Assembly (NCBI GenBank): GCA_030141605.1
Contig: JAQGDQ010000853.1
Coordinates: 47,343 to 87,269 of the forward strand
Direction of reading: 5' to 3'
DNA: 39,927 bases
From: Tubiluchus corallicola
Lineage: Eukaryota; Priapulida; Priapulimorpha; Priapulimorphida; Tubiluchidae
This document shows positions 12,470 to 23,780 of the stretch, in pieces (the first letter of the stretch is position 1; each line of letters opens with the position of its first letter). The translations under genes and the position numbers were made by a program. The notes beneath the pieces were generated by a model. The model ran no database searches. It saw nothing but the letters and a program-made list of their open reading frames with translations, and was not told the origin of the DNA.

Positions 12470-12800
12470 AGACGTGTTGAGCCGCAACAATGCGCGTTTG
12501 GGGGTAATGACGTGTTGAGCTGCGGTAATACGTGTTTTACGTGTTGAGCCGTTGTAATACGTGTTTCACCTGTTGAGCCGTGGTAATACATGCTTGACGT
12601 GTTGAGCCGTGGTAATACGTGTTTCACCTGTTGAGCCGTGGTAATATGTGTTTCACGTGTTCAGTCGTTGTAATACGTGTTTGACGTGATGAGCCGTGGT
12701 AATGCGTGTTTCACGTAATGAGCCGTGGTAATACGTGTTTCACGTGTTGAGCCGTGGGAATACGTTTCACGTGTTGAGCCGTGGTAATACGTGTTTGGCA
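12470..12800. repeat. 29-bp degenerate minisatellite with E-box palindromes, about 11 copies
   Basis: The unit is gttgagccgtggtaatacgt followed by gtttcac. The phrase gagcc recurs every 29 bp (12546, 12575, 12604, 12633). At many unit junctions the sequence reads CACGTG. Confidence 0.85.
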
Positions 12801-12859
12801 GAAGTTGTCTGACAACAGCTACTAATGTGTAACCAAAACGTTGCAATTCCCGGACCCAA

Positions 12860-13148
12860 CTCGCGATTTTTTCGAAATTTTGACCAAACAGCTTGCCGAA
12901 AAAACGTTCTAGCGGCGCCTGGTGGGACTCTCGGAAGGAGATATATGGCTCTTTAGGAAGAAGAAGAACAAGGCTACACGATGATGTAGGCTATATTTTA
13001 GGAAACGTCCACTGAGAGGAGTGCCGGCGAGTTAATTAGATGTTCTATTTTCGGCAATTTTCACTTAGAAAACTGCTGACGTAAAGCCATTGTTCTGACG
13101 TCATCCATTGTACTCTGTCTATAACCTTATAACTTTAATTCAGTAAAA

Positions 13149-13180
<32 letters not shown>

Positions 13181-13262
13181 CTTTGCGTTGTAAATGAGGA
13201 CTATGTAGGATGTTCGCGTATTATTGATTATAATTGTGTTTTTGAGGGGCCTTTGCTAGTTA
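12860..13262 (+). repeat. Dispersed repeat family R2, copy 1, carrying a (GCT)10 tract
   Basis: Matches 27962-28340 from gaaattttgaccaaacagc through gttctagcggcgcctgg to ggggcctttgctagt. At 13149-13178 it has ten GCT triplets where copy 2 reads only aagcttctggc. I found no terminal inverted repeat or target duplication. Confidence 0.85.
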
Positions 13263-13744
13263 CGTATATTAAGGCTTAAGACTGTTCATTGTACAACGGT
13301 CTATACTAGGCAGCCATTTATACGGTCTGGCTTCTATGACTGATTAATTAGCGCGCAACAATATTATATAAATACTAGACGCTATCATGTCAACACGGCA
13401 AGATGAAGACAGGTGAACAAAGTAATTAAATAAATAGAGCAAATCAATGCGCAGGTAGGCCAGAAGCTATCAAAACATTGATTGGCTAAACAATAATGTA
13501 AGATGGATGTAATAAAGAGCTTGATTGGCTACCACGGTGTAGAGAGTTTTGAACTGGAGCAAACAAGGACTTTTGCAAATTATTTCTAAACAAAGCCAAT
13601 AGCACTCAAGGTATGTATCTACAGTAGACAGGTTGCGTCCTGAATATGAATACTCCTGAATATGAATAGTGCACTCGTGACTACGTATTTGTTATTATGT
13701 AGCGACTACGACTAAATAGGCTAAGAAATTCAGCTAGGGTTGAG
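13263..13744. other. No gene recognised
   Basis: AT-rich sequence with no ORF or clear repeat between the R2 copy and the 51-bp array. Confidence 0.5.
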
Positions 13745-13749
13745 CCCAA

Positions 13750-16700
13750 TAAGCCTTGCTTTGGATTTGTATCAATTTGTACATTCGAGTTTTTTATCTA
13801 CAGTACATGCTTTGGATTTGTATCAATTTGTACATTCGAGTTTTTTATCTACAGTACATGCTTTGGATTTGTATCAATTTGTACATTCGAGTTTTTTATC
13901 TACAGTACATGCTTTGGATTTGTATCAATTTGTACATTCGAGTTTTTTATCTACAGTACATGCTTTGGATTTGTATCTCTTTGTACATTCGAGTTTCTTA
14001 TCTACAATACATGCTTTGGATTTGTATCAATTGTACATTCGAGTTTTTTATCTACAGACATGCTTTGGATTTGTATCAATTTGTACATTCGAGTTTTTCT
14101 TTGTACATTCGAGTTTTTTATCTACAGTACATGCTTTGGATTTGTATCAATTCGTACATTCGAGTTTTTTTATCTACAGCACATGCTTTGGATTTGTATC
14201 AATTTGTACATTCGAGTTTTTTATCTACAGTACATGCATTGGATTTGTATCCCTTTGTACATTCGAGTTTTTTATCTACAGTACATGCATTGGATTTGTA
14301 TCCCTTTGTACATTCGAGTTTTTTATCTACAGTACATGCTTTGGATTTGTATCAATTTGTACATTCGAGTTTTTTATCTACAGTACATGCTTTGGATTTG
14401 TATCTCTTTGTACATTCGAGTTTTTTATCTACAGCACATGCTTTGGATTTGATCATTTGTACATTCGAGTTTTTTATCTACAGTACATGCTTTGGATTTG
14501 AATCTTTGTACATTCGAGTTTCTTATCTACAGTACATGCTTTGGATTTGTATCAATTTGTACATTCGAGTTTTTTATCTACAGTACATGCTTTGGATTTG
14601 TATCAATTTGTACATTCGAGTTTTTTATCTACAGTACATGCTTTGGATTTGTATCCCTTTGTACATTCGAGTTTTTTATCTACAGTACATGCATTGGATT
14701 TGTATCCCTTTGTACATTCGAGTTTTTTATCTACAGTACATGCATTGGATTTGTATCCCTTTGTACATTCGAGTTTTTTATCTACAGTACATGCTTTGGA
14801 TTTGTATCCCTTTGTACATTCGAGTTTTTTATCTACAGTACATGCTTTGGATTTGTATCTCTTTGTACATTCGAGTTTTTTATCTACAGCACATGCTTTG
14901 GATTTGAATCCCTTTGTACATTCGAGTTTTTTATCTACAGCACATGCTTTGGATTTGAATCCCTTTGTACATTCGAGTTTTTTATCTACAGTACATGCAT
15001 TGGATTTGTATCCCTTTGTACATTCGAGTTTTTTATCTACAGTACATGCTTTGGATTTGTATCCCTTTGTACATTCGAGTTTTTTATCTACAGTACATGC
15101 TTTGGATTTGTATCTCTTTGTACATTCGAGTTTTTTATCTACAGCACATGCTTTGGATTTGAATCCCTTTGTACATTCGAGTTTTTTATCTACAGTACAT
15201 GCTTTGGATTTGAATCTCTTTGTACATTCGAGTTTCTTATCTACAATACATGCATTGGATTTGTATCAATTTGTACATTCGAGTTTTTTATCTACAGTAC
15301 ATGCTTTGGATTTGTATCAATTTGTACATTCGAGTTTTTTATCTACAGTACATGCTTTGGATTTGTATCCCTTTGTACATTCGAGTTTTTTATCTACAGT
15401 ACATGCATTGGATTTGTATCCCTTTGTACATTCGAGTTTTTTATCTACAGTACATGCATTGGATTTGTATCAATTTGTACATTCGAGTTTTTTATCTACA
15501 GTACATGCATTGGATTTGTATCAATTTGTACATTCGAGTTTTTAATCTACAGTACATGCTTTGGATTTGTATCCCTTTGTACATTCGAGTTTTTAATCTA
15601 CAGTACATGCTTTGGATTTGTATCAATTTGTACATTCGAGTTTTTAATCTACAGTACATGCATTGGATTTGAATCAATTTGTACATTCGAGTTTTTAATC
15701 TACAGTACATGCTTTGGATTTGTATCTCTTTGTACATTCGAGTTTTTAATCTACAGTACATGCTTTGGATTTGTATCCCTTTGTACATTCGAGTTTTTAA
15801 TCTACAGTACATGCTTTGGATTTGTATCAATTTGTACATTCGAGTTTTTAATCTTCAGTACATGCATTGGATTTGAATCTCTTTGTACATTCGAGTTTCT
15901 TATCTACAATACATGCATTGGATTTGTATCAATTTGTACATTCGAGTTTTTAATCTACAGTACATGCTTTGGATTTGTATCCCTTTGTACATTCGAGTTT
16001 TTAATCTACAGTACATGCTTTGGATTTGTATCAATTTGTACATTCGAGTTTTTAATCTACAGTACATGCATTGGATTTGAATCAATTTGTACATTCGAGT
16101 TTTTAATCTACAGTACATGCTTTGGATTTGTATCTCTTTGTACATTCGAGTTTTTAATCTACAGTACATGCTTTGGATTTGTATCCCTTTGTACATTCGA
16201 GTTTTTAATCTACAGTACATGCTTTGGATTTGTATCAATTTGTACATTCGAGTTTTTAATCTACAGTACATGCTTTGGATTTGTATCAATTTGTACATTC
16301 GAGTTTTTAATCTACAGTACATGCTTTGGATTTGAATCTCTTTGTACATTCGAGTTTTTTATCTACAGTACATGCATTGGATTTGTATCAATTTGTACAT
16401 TCGAGTTTTTTATCTACAGTACATGCACTGGATTTGTATCAATTTGTACATTCGAGTTTTTTATCTACAGTACATGCTTTGGATTTGTATCCCTTTGTAC
16501 ATTCGAGTTTTTTATCTACAGTACATGCATTGGATTTGTATCCCTTTGTACATTCGAGTTTTTTATCTACAATACATGCATTGGATTTGTATCCCTTTGT
16601 ACATTCGAGTTTTTTATCTACAGTACATGCTTTGGATTTGTATCAATTTGTACATTCGAGTTTTTTATCTACAGTACATGCTTTGGATTTGTATCAATTT

Positions 16701-16850
16701 GTACATTCGAGTTTTTTATCTACAGTACATGCTTTGGATTTGTATCTCTTTGTACATTCGAGTTTCTTATCTACAGTACATGCATTGGATTTGTATCCCT
16801 TTGTACATTCGAGTTTTTTATCTACAGTACATGCATTGGATTTGAATGAT
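13750..16850. repeat. 51-bp minisatellite, about 61 copies
   Basis: The unit reads tttggatttgtatcaatttg, tacattcgagttttttatct, acagtacatgc. The unit is 17 codons long and lacks stops in all three forward frames, so long ORFs arise automatically (up to 785 codons from 14492 to 16849). Variants sit at three spots: tttgg/attgg, tcaa/tccc/tctc, and ttttttatc/tttttaatc/tttcttatc. A block of 8 units at about 15550-15860 recurs 408 bp downstream. I call it non-coding DNA because the protein would be a bare 17-residue reiteration with no family resemblance. Confidence 0.95.
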
Positions 16851-17270
16851 TTGGATTTTAAGTTACCGTAATTTCAAACATAAGCGACAACTGCTAAATT
16901 TTATATGCAAGAAAATGTATATTTTGGACAGTAAATTAAAATGAGTTTGAGTCTAAACAATCGTCCGGTTTTTGCTTTAAATTATCAAATATTTCTTCAA
17001 ATTCCCTCCCTTTCTTAACATCATAGTTAATGAAATGTCTTGGTCACCACACTACCTGCAACCGCTGTATGGCGTCTAGCTAATGACAGTTTGATTGGAC
17101 AGCAACAAGATGAGTGATCATTTATTGATTGACTATGTACCTTATAATGGAAGTGATCTGATTCATGGGTATCTTGCTGTAATATGACCTGCTTGAATAC
17201 AGCAACCTTATTGTACGTTCACACTTTAGTCTATAGAGTCATTTAGCTGACGTGCCGTCACGGCAACTTC
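16851..17270. other. No gene recognised
   Basis: AT-rich spacer between the 51-bp array and a minus-strand R1 copy. Confidence 0.5.
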
Positions 17271-17271
17271 A

Positions 17272-17805
17272 ACGCGAAGAAGGAACATATTCGTTGCAGA
17301 AAGGAAGACAGGATGATTTTTCATACACTATCCCATTTTCAAATCCGATAAAAAGTATGCATTTTAACACAATTAATACTGCAAAAGCGTTTCTAATAAT
17401 TAAATGGTAGATTAAAAACTTAATTGACGAGAGGCGAGCCCATCTGTTTGTGACATCACAAACTAACATAATTTTCAACAGCAAAAGGTATTCCACGCGC
17501 GTGTTACACGTGTTTGTGAAAGAGAAAATTGAAGTTAAGTGCTACTGTAAGATATTCAGTGTGTTGTACTAAAACTAGGAAAGTTTTAAGATCAAAATTC
17601 AAATTGAGCTGTCGAACGTGTGTGGTTCATCACAAACTAACACATCTGAACTGAGAGTAACGGCATCTCTTCTCTGTACAATGCGTTTTTGAAATGCAGG
17701 CGCTAGTGCCCGTCTAACTAGCGAATGGCGAAATGCATAACAGTCATTTTTGAAAAAATAGTAGATTGTTTTGACCTACAGTTTACGATTGGGTCCTACA
17801 GTTTA
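17272..17805 (-). repeat. Dispersed repeat family R1, minus-strand copy
   Basis: Read on the minus strand it gives the standard R1 order, ending at 17300-17285 in atcctgtcttcc. Identifiable blocks include cacaaactaacataatttt and cgctagtgcccgtctaacta (plus-strand forms). Confidence 0.85.
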
Positions 17806-17989
17806 TACTTTCATGAAAGTAAAAATAAGCATGACATCACAAAGATGACGTCAAGGAAAATTACAAAAAATGCAAACCTAACACAGGTTTGTTACTGGTA
17901 GTCTTAAATACCTAATGCTAACAATTTCTATTTTCAGCCAAATATTACCACTTACAATTAAGACACCGTGAAACAAATTAGATTTTCCG

Positions 17990-18500
17990 ACAATCAAGCT
18001 TGTTGTTCTTGCCTTGGTTTTCTAAAATGTAATACTGGAATCAAGCTTGTTGTGCTTGCTTTGGTTTTGTAAAATGTAATACTGGAATCAACCTTGTTGT
18101 TCTTGCTTTGGTTTTGTAAAATGTAATACTGGAATCAAGCTTGGTGTTCTTGCCTTGGTTTTGTAAAATATTATACTGGAATCAAGCTTGACGTGCTTGC
18201 TTTGGTTTTGTAAAATGTAATACTCAAATCAAGCTTGTCGTTCTTGCTTTGACTTTGTAAAACGTAATACTAGAATAGAGCTTGTTCTTCTTGCTTTGGT
18301 TTTCGGTTTGGGTAGTGGCTTATGTTACTGAAGAGTGCATATATTGTAAAATGAGAATTCTGTGTTGTTCTTGTTTATCAAAGTATTTTTAACGTTATTA
18401 ACTTCCAAAATTAACTCACTTAGTTACATACCTACTTCTGCAAGCCTGTTTACCTATCTACATACCTCCTTTTTTACCTACCTACCTGTCTACCTCCTAC
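17990..18500 (+). repeat. Segment D, copy 1: 47-bp repeats (7 units) plus unique tail
   Basis: Seven units of aagcttgttgttcttgcctt followed by ggttttgtaaaatgtaatac run from 17996 to about 18310. A shared tail follows (ggtagtggcttatgttactg to cctgtttacctatctacata). The same arrangement, unit for unit, occurs at 23258-23760. Confidence 0.92.
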
Positions 18501-18690
18501 CTACCTACCTGCCTACCTCCTACCTACCTACCTACCTACCTACCTACGTTCTTACCTACCTACCTACCTGCCTGCCTACCTGCCTACCTGCCTGCCTGTC
18601 TACCTACCTCCCTAACTATCTAACTACCTACCTACGTACGTACATACATACATACGTACATACATACATACATACACATGCATATATACA
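18430..18690 (+). repeat. Tetranucleotide-rich tract (TACC / TGCC / TACA)
   Basis: Imperfect CTAC and CTGC repeats grade into GTAC and CATA repeats. An open frame spans it only because of the simple repeat. Confidence 0.9.
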
Positions 18691-18890
18691 TGCGTCTTTT
18701 TATATAGTAGACTAATAACTTGGCTTCACAATGTCAGACATACATACACATGCATATATACATACATGTCTTTTCATATAGTAGACTAATAACTTGGCTT
18801 CACAATGTCAGACATACATACACATGCATATATACATACATGTCTTTTCATATAGTAGACTAATAACTTGGCTTCACAATGTCAGACAGC
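18665..18890 (+). repeat. 74-bp tandem repeat, 3 copies
   Basis: The phrase cacaatgtcagac recurs at 18727, 18801 and 18875. Each unit contains acacatgcatatatacat and tagtagactaataacttggc. Confidence 0.92.
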
Positions 18891-19385
18891 TACAAGATTC
18901 TATGGACGGAATTGCATTCCAAATCAGTTCCAAATGAACTAACCCACCAGATCAATTCCGGGTTTTCTTAGTAATTTTGCCTATTATCGACGCCGAGGCG
19001 TCATCCTTACATGTTTGATGACAACCTACGCAGAGCCACTAGCAGGTTTCAGACGCTATAAACTGCCAACTTTTACCTAATCAATCCAGCAATGTATCTT
19101 TCATGGCGAAATGGGTGGATTTAATGCAAGAAAATATTGAATTTTATTTGCTGCCTGGTTGAGCATGATAGCAAAGCAGGTTTGGCTTCGATCAACGCCA
19201 CGCTTCGCTGATTCTTAGAAAGCATTTCAGAGAGAAAATCGTTACTATCGTTAAATAAATAACAGAAATTTAGTAAGAGATACTTTCAATGCAGATGTGT
19301 GTGGTTCGTTTGAAAGCCACTAGGAGGCGCTGGCTCCAGCAATTTCGAATGATGAATACTGATTCCAATCCAACATATTAGTTTG
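18891..19385. other. No gene recognised
   Basis: Mixed-composition, apparently single-copy sequence. A 5' non-coding exon of Shaw could lie in such a stretch, but nothing shows it. Confidence 0.45.
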
Positions 19386-19389
19386 AAAC

Positions 19390-19880
19390 GTCAGTTTTTT
19401 ATCTACAGTACATGCATTGGATTCGTATCAATTTGTGCATTCGAGTTTTTATCTACAGTATGCTTTGGTTGTATCATTTGTACATTGAGTTTTATCTACA
19501 GTACATGCTTTGGTTGTATCAGTTTGTACATTCAGTTTTTTATCTACAGTACATGCATTGGATTTGTATCAATTTGTACATTCGAGTTTTTTATCTACAG
19601 TACATGCTTTGGATTTGTATCAGTTTGTACATTCGAGTTTTTTATCTACAGTACATGCTTTGGATTTGTATCTATTTGTACATTCGAGTTTTTAATCTAC
19701 AGTACATGCATTGGATTTGTATCAATTTGTACATTCGAGTTTTTTATCTACAGTACATGCATTGGATTTGTATCAATTTGTACATTCGAGTTTTTTATCT
19801 ACAGTACATGCTTTGGATTTGTATCAATTTGTACATTCGAGTTTTTAATCTACAGTACATGCTTTGGATTTGTATGACAC
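19390..19880. repeat. Second, smaller 51-bp array, about 9-10 copies
   Basis: Same unit as 13750-16850. The first units are shortened by small deletions (ctttggttgtatcatttgta); later ones are regular. It passes directly into an R1 fragment at about 19876. Confidence 0.93.
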
Positions 19881-20190
19881 TGAATGTTGTACAGTAACAC
19901 CGTACTTCAATTTTCTCAATGTTTTTGCTGTTCAAAATTACGTTAGTTTGTGATGTCGTCAATAGTTGGGCTCGCCCACCGTTAATTAAGTTTTTAATCT
20001 ATTACTTATTTTTTAACACATATAACAGGGCCAAAACGCGCCTGATAATTAAGTAATAGATTAAAAACTTAATTAACAGCGATCAAGGCCAACTATTGAC
20101 GACGTCACAAACTAACACAATTGTACATTTTACCGTACTTTAAAAAGGATGCGAAAAATCGTCCTGTTTTCCTTTAATATATTTTCCTTG
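19876..20190 (+). repeat. R1 3' end arranged as a head-to-head foldback
   Basis: Arm 1 at about 19943-20008 (ttagtttgtgatgtcgtcaa to tttttaatctattactta) is repeated inverted at about 20050-20115, around a loop of about 40 bp. The arms match except for an 11-base block in the middle. The R1 terminus (atcgtcctgttttcc) follows at 20160. Confidence 0.85.
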
Positions 20191-20960
20191 AAAACCTTGG
20201 CATTCACTGAAAACTAGTAGCTAATAGCTTAAATAGCTGCTGAGATTGCGACTAACAAGTCTAGAATGAGATTGATCATAAAATTTTGTTCACTTCCATG
20301 GGGAGACTTTTCAACGCCATTACAACCACGCTAATTAAAATGCCCATTAATTACATATTAATGCGATGATAATGACAACATTAATGGCGGAATAATAAGC
20401 CAACATAAATTTAAGAAGCGAGCGTCAGCTAAACAAGCGTGAATAGAGGAACTCTTCGATCGAAAGCTGATCGTAAAATTGCGTTATCGATACAAGAATA
20501 GATAGAGCTAATAAGAGAGAGTTTGCCCAACGTAATGCAAGCAGTAGATGATGCAAGCAACGTCACGCGATGCGTTTTACCAGCTGGTTACATTGCATGC
20601 AACAGTGCATGCTTGCAATGCAATCGTTGAACAGAAGAGAGAAAAACACCCGCGCGTGGTTTTTCTTACAGCCAATAAACCGTCTCTTATTTGTCTCTTG
20701 ATAACTCGCACGTTTGGAATTTTATTTAAGTTACCATGGTAACGGAAATCTCATTTACTGGCTGTATACTTGAGAATAATGGTGGCTCGCTGAGCAGGAG
20801 GCTGAGGTAATTTTCAAACATTTATTCACAACTTAAATTTCTCTGCTGAGAACATATCTATTACAAAGCGTGCAGAAATTCCTGCGTTTCGATTCGTCGT
20901 GTTGGCGATGCGTCGATTCGATTTTCTTCTTCTAATGAATATATTATACTCTGTAAGTCC
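20191..20960. other. No gene recognised
   Basis: Apparently single-copy sequence with balanced composition in places (around 20540-20660). I see no ORF with family resemblance. Confidence 0.45.
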
Positions 20961-20962
20961 TA

Positions 20963-21452
20963 CCACTAAAGCAAAGTTGTCTGCCGTATCAGTCCAGTAA
21001 CTTCAGACGCGAGTGGCTTCTTTTTTATGCGTCGGTTTATAAAGAGTGCTTTTAAAGTCCGTGTGCAATAAGCCTGTTCACGGTTTTGTTGTGCGCATGC
21101 GCAGTTGCTTTAGGTCTGAGCTGAAGTGTACCACACAGCAACGCATCTTATCTATAACCGTCACGTGACATGTGGGTTATGCATAGCAGTCTGCTGCATC
21201 AGTTCGGTAACGTCAATTATTTTACCTGGACTTTACTTAATTATGCATTAGTCTTATGCACTAGTGTGCCACAACAGTTAAGTAAAGTAAAGCCGTCTGT
21301 CGCATCAGTTCTGTAACTTCAGTTGTTTTACTTAACTACAACTGCCACGTGACATGTCGCGTGAGGCATGCGACACGTCGTAAAGCAAAGCTGTCTGACG
21401 TATCAGTCCTGCAACTTCAGACGCAAGTGGCTTGTTTTCCTGTATCGGCACT
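20963..21452 (+). repeat. Four degenerate copies of a roughly 70-bp unit
   Basis: The theme taaagcaaagctgtctg, then atcagtcctgcaacttcag, recurs near 20965, 21186, 21282 and 21379. The first and last share the longest match (acgcaagtggcttgttt). Spacing is irregular. Confidence 0.7.
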
Positions 21453-21659
21453 GTATGATGTAGTGTTTCGTCCAATTATAAACTCTTCTAGGAAATGTTG
21501 ATGTATCTGAATTTTGTACGATTATATATGAAATGAAATATACGAAGTTTATGTGTAGACCAAACCAAACTGAAGACGTAAATTTGTACATCCGACTGCA
21601 CAGAGGTTTTTAAAACAAAGCCAGCTGGACGTTTGTGTAGACATTGTTGAAAATAAAGT

Positions 21660-22188
21660 TGTCGGCATCCTTCTGTCTCGGAAGACACTGGAGTGTGCGT
21701 CAAGAGAGTCAGTTATTGATCACATTGATGGAGCTGCAGCGTCGACTGTGGCTGAGCAGTGCGATCCTTGAACGTCTCCAGGGCGCACGCCTGGGCAAGG
21801 TGTATGGAGATCCTGAGTTGCCCAGACAACAGGAACCCCTTCTCTTCCTCACTGGTGTAGTCCAAAGGAAAGCGGAGCGATACGCTTGGCACCAGGTTGC
21901 CTGCAGGAGCTGCCGGAGTCAGTGAGCATGCTGCACTGGTCTGCCTTCGGGGCTCCACTCCTGATTTGGAAGGTTTACTCCTCTACACATGGCCGCTGGG
22001 TCACTTGACCTCCTCCGCCCTCTAGCCATTGGCTGCTTGTGCAGCTCCTCCGCCTAGTGTCGAGATACAGTGTGGGCATCCCGCAAGCCTACAGCACCTG
22101 GTATTCCTAGGAGGTCACCCATCCAGGTAGTAACCAGGTTCTACGTTGCTGAACTTCGGTGATCAGACGAGAACCGGTGTTTTCAACG
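21660..22188 (-). mobile_element. 5S rRNA-headed SINE-like element with 12-bp target duplication
   Basis: On the minus strand the element begins with about 104 nt of 5S rRNA-like sequence (22188 to 22085) and continues into about 425 nt of GC-rich non-coding body. It is bounded on both sides by the perfect direct repeat tgaaaataaagt (21648-21659 and 22189-22200). This is the architecture of 5S-derived SINEs (SINE3 type), which are transcribed by RNA polymerase III from the internal 5S promoter and mobilised by a partner LINE. Composition differs sharply from the AT-rich flanks. I do not recognise the body family. The minus-strand end shows no poly(A), which is unusual for some SINE classes but not all. 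Confidence 0.8.
22085..22188 (-). pseudogene. 5S rRNA-derived sequence (SINE head)
   Basis: Reading the minus strand, CGTTGAAAACACCGGTTCTC, then GTCTGATCACCGAAGTT, GGATGGGTGACC (box C, 22113-22124) and the 3' end GTGCTGTAGGCTT are clear 5S landmarks. The first 16 or so nucleotides of 5S are missing and several paired positions are changed. I treat it as the head of the retroelement, not a functional 5S gene. Confidence 0.88.
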
Positions 22189-22200
22189 TGAAAATAAAGT

Positions 22201-22465
22201 ACAACAGCCGTTTTTTAAATCAAACGTTTAGGTTAAATAATAATTATCTCGGATAGTTTGTCAAATGAAACAAGTTTAGATAACTTTGAGTAAAGTTTGA
22301 AAAAATAATCAGAGCATTCGTAGCACACACGTCACAAACTAATTAAAATTTTAAGCTATTGTATATTTTTTTTGGTTAGTGGGTGGCGCACCCTGGAGCT
22401 GAGTCAATGACATTTTACCGATTGCTGAAAACATTTAAATAATAATGTCAACTAGTTTAACATTA
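22201..22465. other. No gene recognised
   Basis: AT-rich spacer; contains a T run near 22363. Confidence 0.5.
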
Positions 22466-23035
22466 CCTCTTCTTCTCCTGATTCATATTGTGCGTATATG
22501 ACGTCATGTAATGACGCGGTCGGAACAGTATCGCGGGAAATTTAAAATGAAAACAAACAAAAAATCCTTGCAACGCGAGTACGATATACGCATAAAAATT
22601 GCTGTAAAGTAGTATAATTTTTTTGATGAATTTTTCTTGAAACCTACTTCAGGTGCCCCTTTTCTTGCCCTTTAAGTGAATGGCAGCTACAATCGCACTT
22701 CAAAGTTTCTATACAGCAGTTCACAGGTTCAACGAAGCAAATGTGTGCACATAATTCCAACTAGTACGATGTACGCATAAAAATGCTTATAATTTCTTGA
22801 GGAGATTTTTCTGAAGCCTACTTCAGGTACCCCTTTTCTTCTCCTGATTAATATTGTGCGTATATGACGTCATGTAATGACGCGGTCGGAACAGTATCGC
22901 GGGAAATTTAAAATGAAAACAAACAAGAAATCCTTGCAACGCGAGTACGATGTACGCATAAAAATGCATATAATTTCTTGAGGCGATTTTTCTGAAGCCC
23001 CTTCTCCTGGTACCCCTTTTCTTGTCCTTTAAACA
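22466..23035 (+). repeat. Two direct copies of a roughly 205-bp repeat
   Basis: Copy a (22466-22675) and copy b (22831-23032) share attgtgcgtatatgacgtca, gacgcggtcggaacagtatc and ccttgcaacgcgagtacga. A partial third piece (gtacgatgtacgcataaaaa) lies between them at 22764-22830. Confidence 0.88.
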
Positions 23036-23213
23036 CCCCAATGCTCGGCTGTTCAGGGTGGATCAATCTCTATTAATAAAGATAATTTTAATAATATCGC
23101 TGCACTTTTCCTAAATTACACATTTTGTTCAACCTGCTTAACGAGTCTGTTCTCTGTAATTACAATCTGATTAATTAATTATGATTTGATTAATCACGTG
23201 ACTTTGAATAGCT

Positions 23214-23251
23214 TAGTCATCATCTTATTGTCATTTTTATTTCAGGTTTTT
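23214..23251 (+). repeat. Distal duplicate of the Shaw exon 1 splice acceptor
   Basis: Repeats the acceptor sequence of 23781-23817 with a 3-bp insertion (an extra cat); its AG is at 23244-23245. It is followed directly by the 47-bp repeat segment 23253-23780. The pair therefore flanks that segment as a direct repeat of about 35 bp. Confidence 0.85.
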
Positions 23252-23257
23252 GTAACA

Positions 23258-23760
23258 CTGGACTCAAGCTTGTTGTTCTTGCCTTGGTTTTGTAAAATGT
23301 AATACTGGAATCAAGCTTGTTGTTCTTGCCTTGGTTTTGTAACGTCTAATACTAGAATAAATCTGGTTGTTCTAGCCTTGGTTTTGTAACGTCTAATACT
23401 GGAATCAAGCTTGTTGTTCTTGCCTTGGTTTTGTAAAACGTAATACTAGAATCAAGCTTGTCGTGCTTGCCTTGGTTTTGTAAAATGTAATACTCAAATC
23501 AAGCTTGTCGTTCTTGCTTTGATTTTGTAAAACGTAATACTAGAATCAAGCTTGTTCTTCTTGCTTTGGTTTTCGGTTTGGATAGTGGCTTATGTTACTG
23601 AAGAGTGCATATATTGTAAAATGAGAATTCTGTGTTGTTCTTGCTTATCAAAGTATTTTTAACGTTATTAACTTCCAAAATTAACTCACTTAGTTACATA
23701 CCTACCTCTCCAAGCCTGTTTACCTATCTACATATCTACTTTTTTACCCACCTGCCTGCC
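23258..23760 (+). repeat. Segment D, copy 2, lodged between duplicated Shaw acceptors
   Basis: Seven 47-bp units (starts at 23264, 23311, 23358, 23405, 23452, 23499, 23546) plus the same tail as copy 1. The offset is a constant 5268 bp for the first unit. Unit 5 in both copies ends actcaaatc, so they are aligned copies, not independent expansions. Confidence 0.92.
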
Positions 23761-23780
23761 TATATACGATATATATATAT

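Noticed and set aside
12860-13262. R2 as a TIR transposon
   Set aside because: The two copies agree on both ends, but the ends are not inverted repeats of each other and no target duplication is visible, so the class is left open.
14492-16849. 785-codon open frame, plus several other long frames over the same region
   Set aside because: Created by a stop-free 51-bp unit whose period is a multiple of three; all forward frames are open and the peptide is a bare repeat.
18362-18715. 117-codon frame over the tacc tract
   Set aside because: Simple-sequence translation (repeated YLPT) without any start context or homology.
21644-21958. Overlapping open frames in the GC-rich patch
   Set aside because: They lie in the body of the 5S-headed element; openness follows from higher GC and no protein family is recognisable.
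22085-22188. Functional 5S rRNA gene
   Set aside because: Lacks the 5' end of 5S, carries several changes and is fused to an element body bounded by target duplications.
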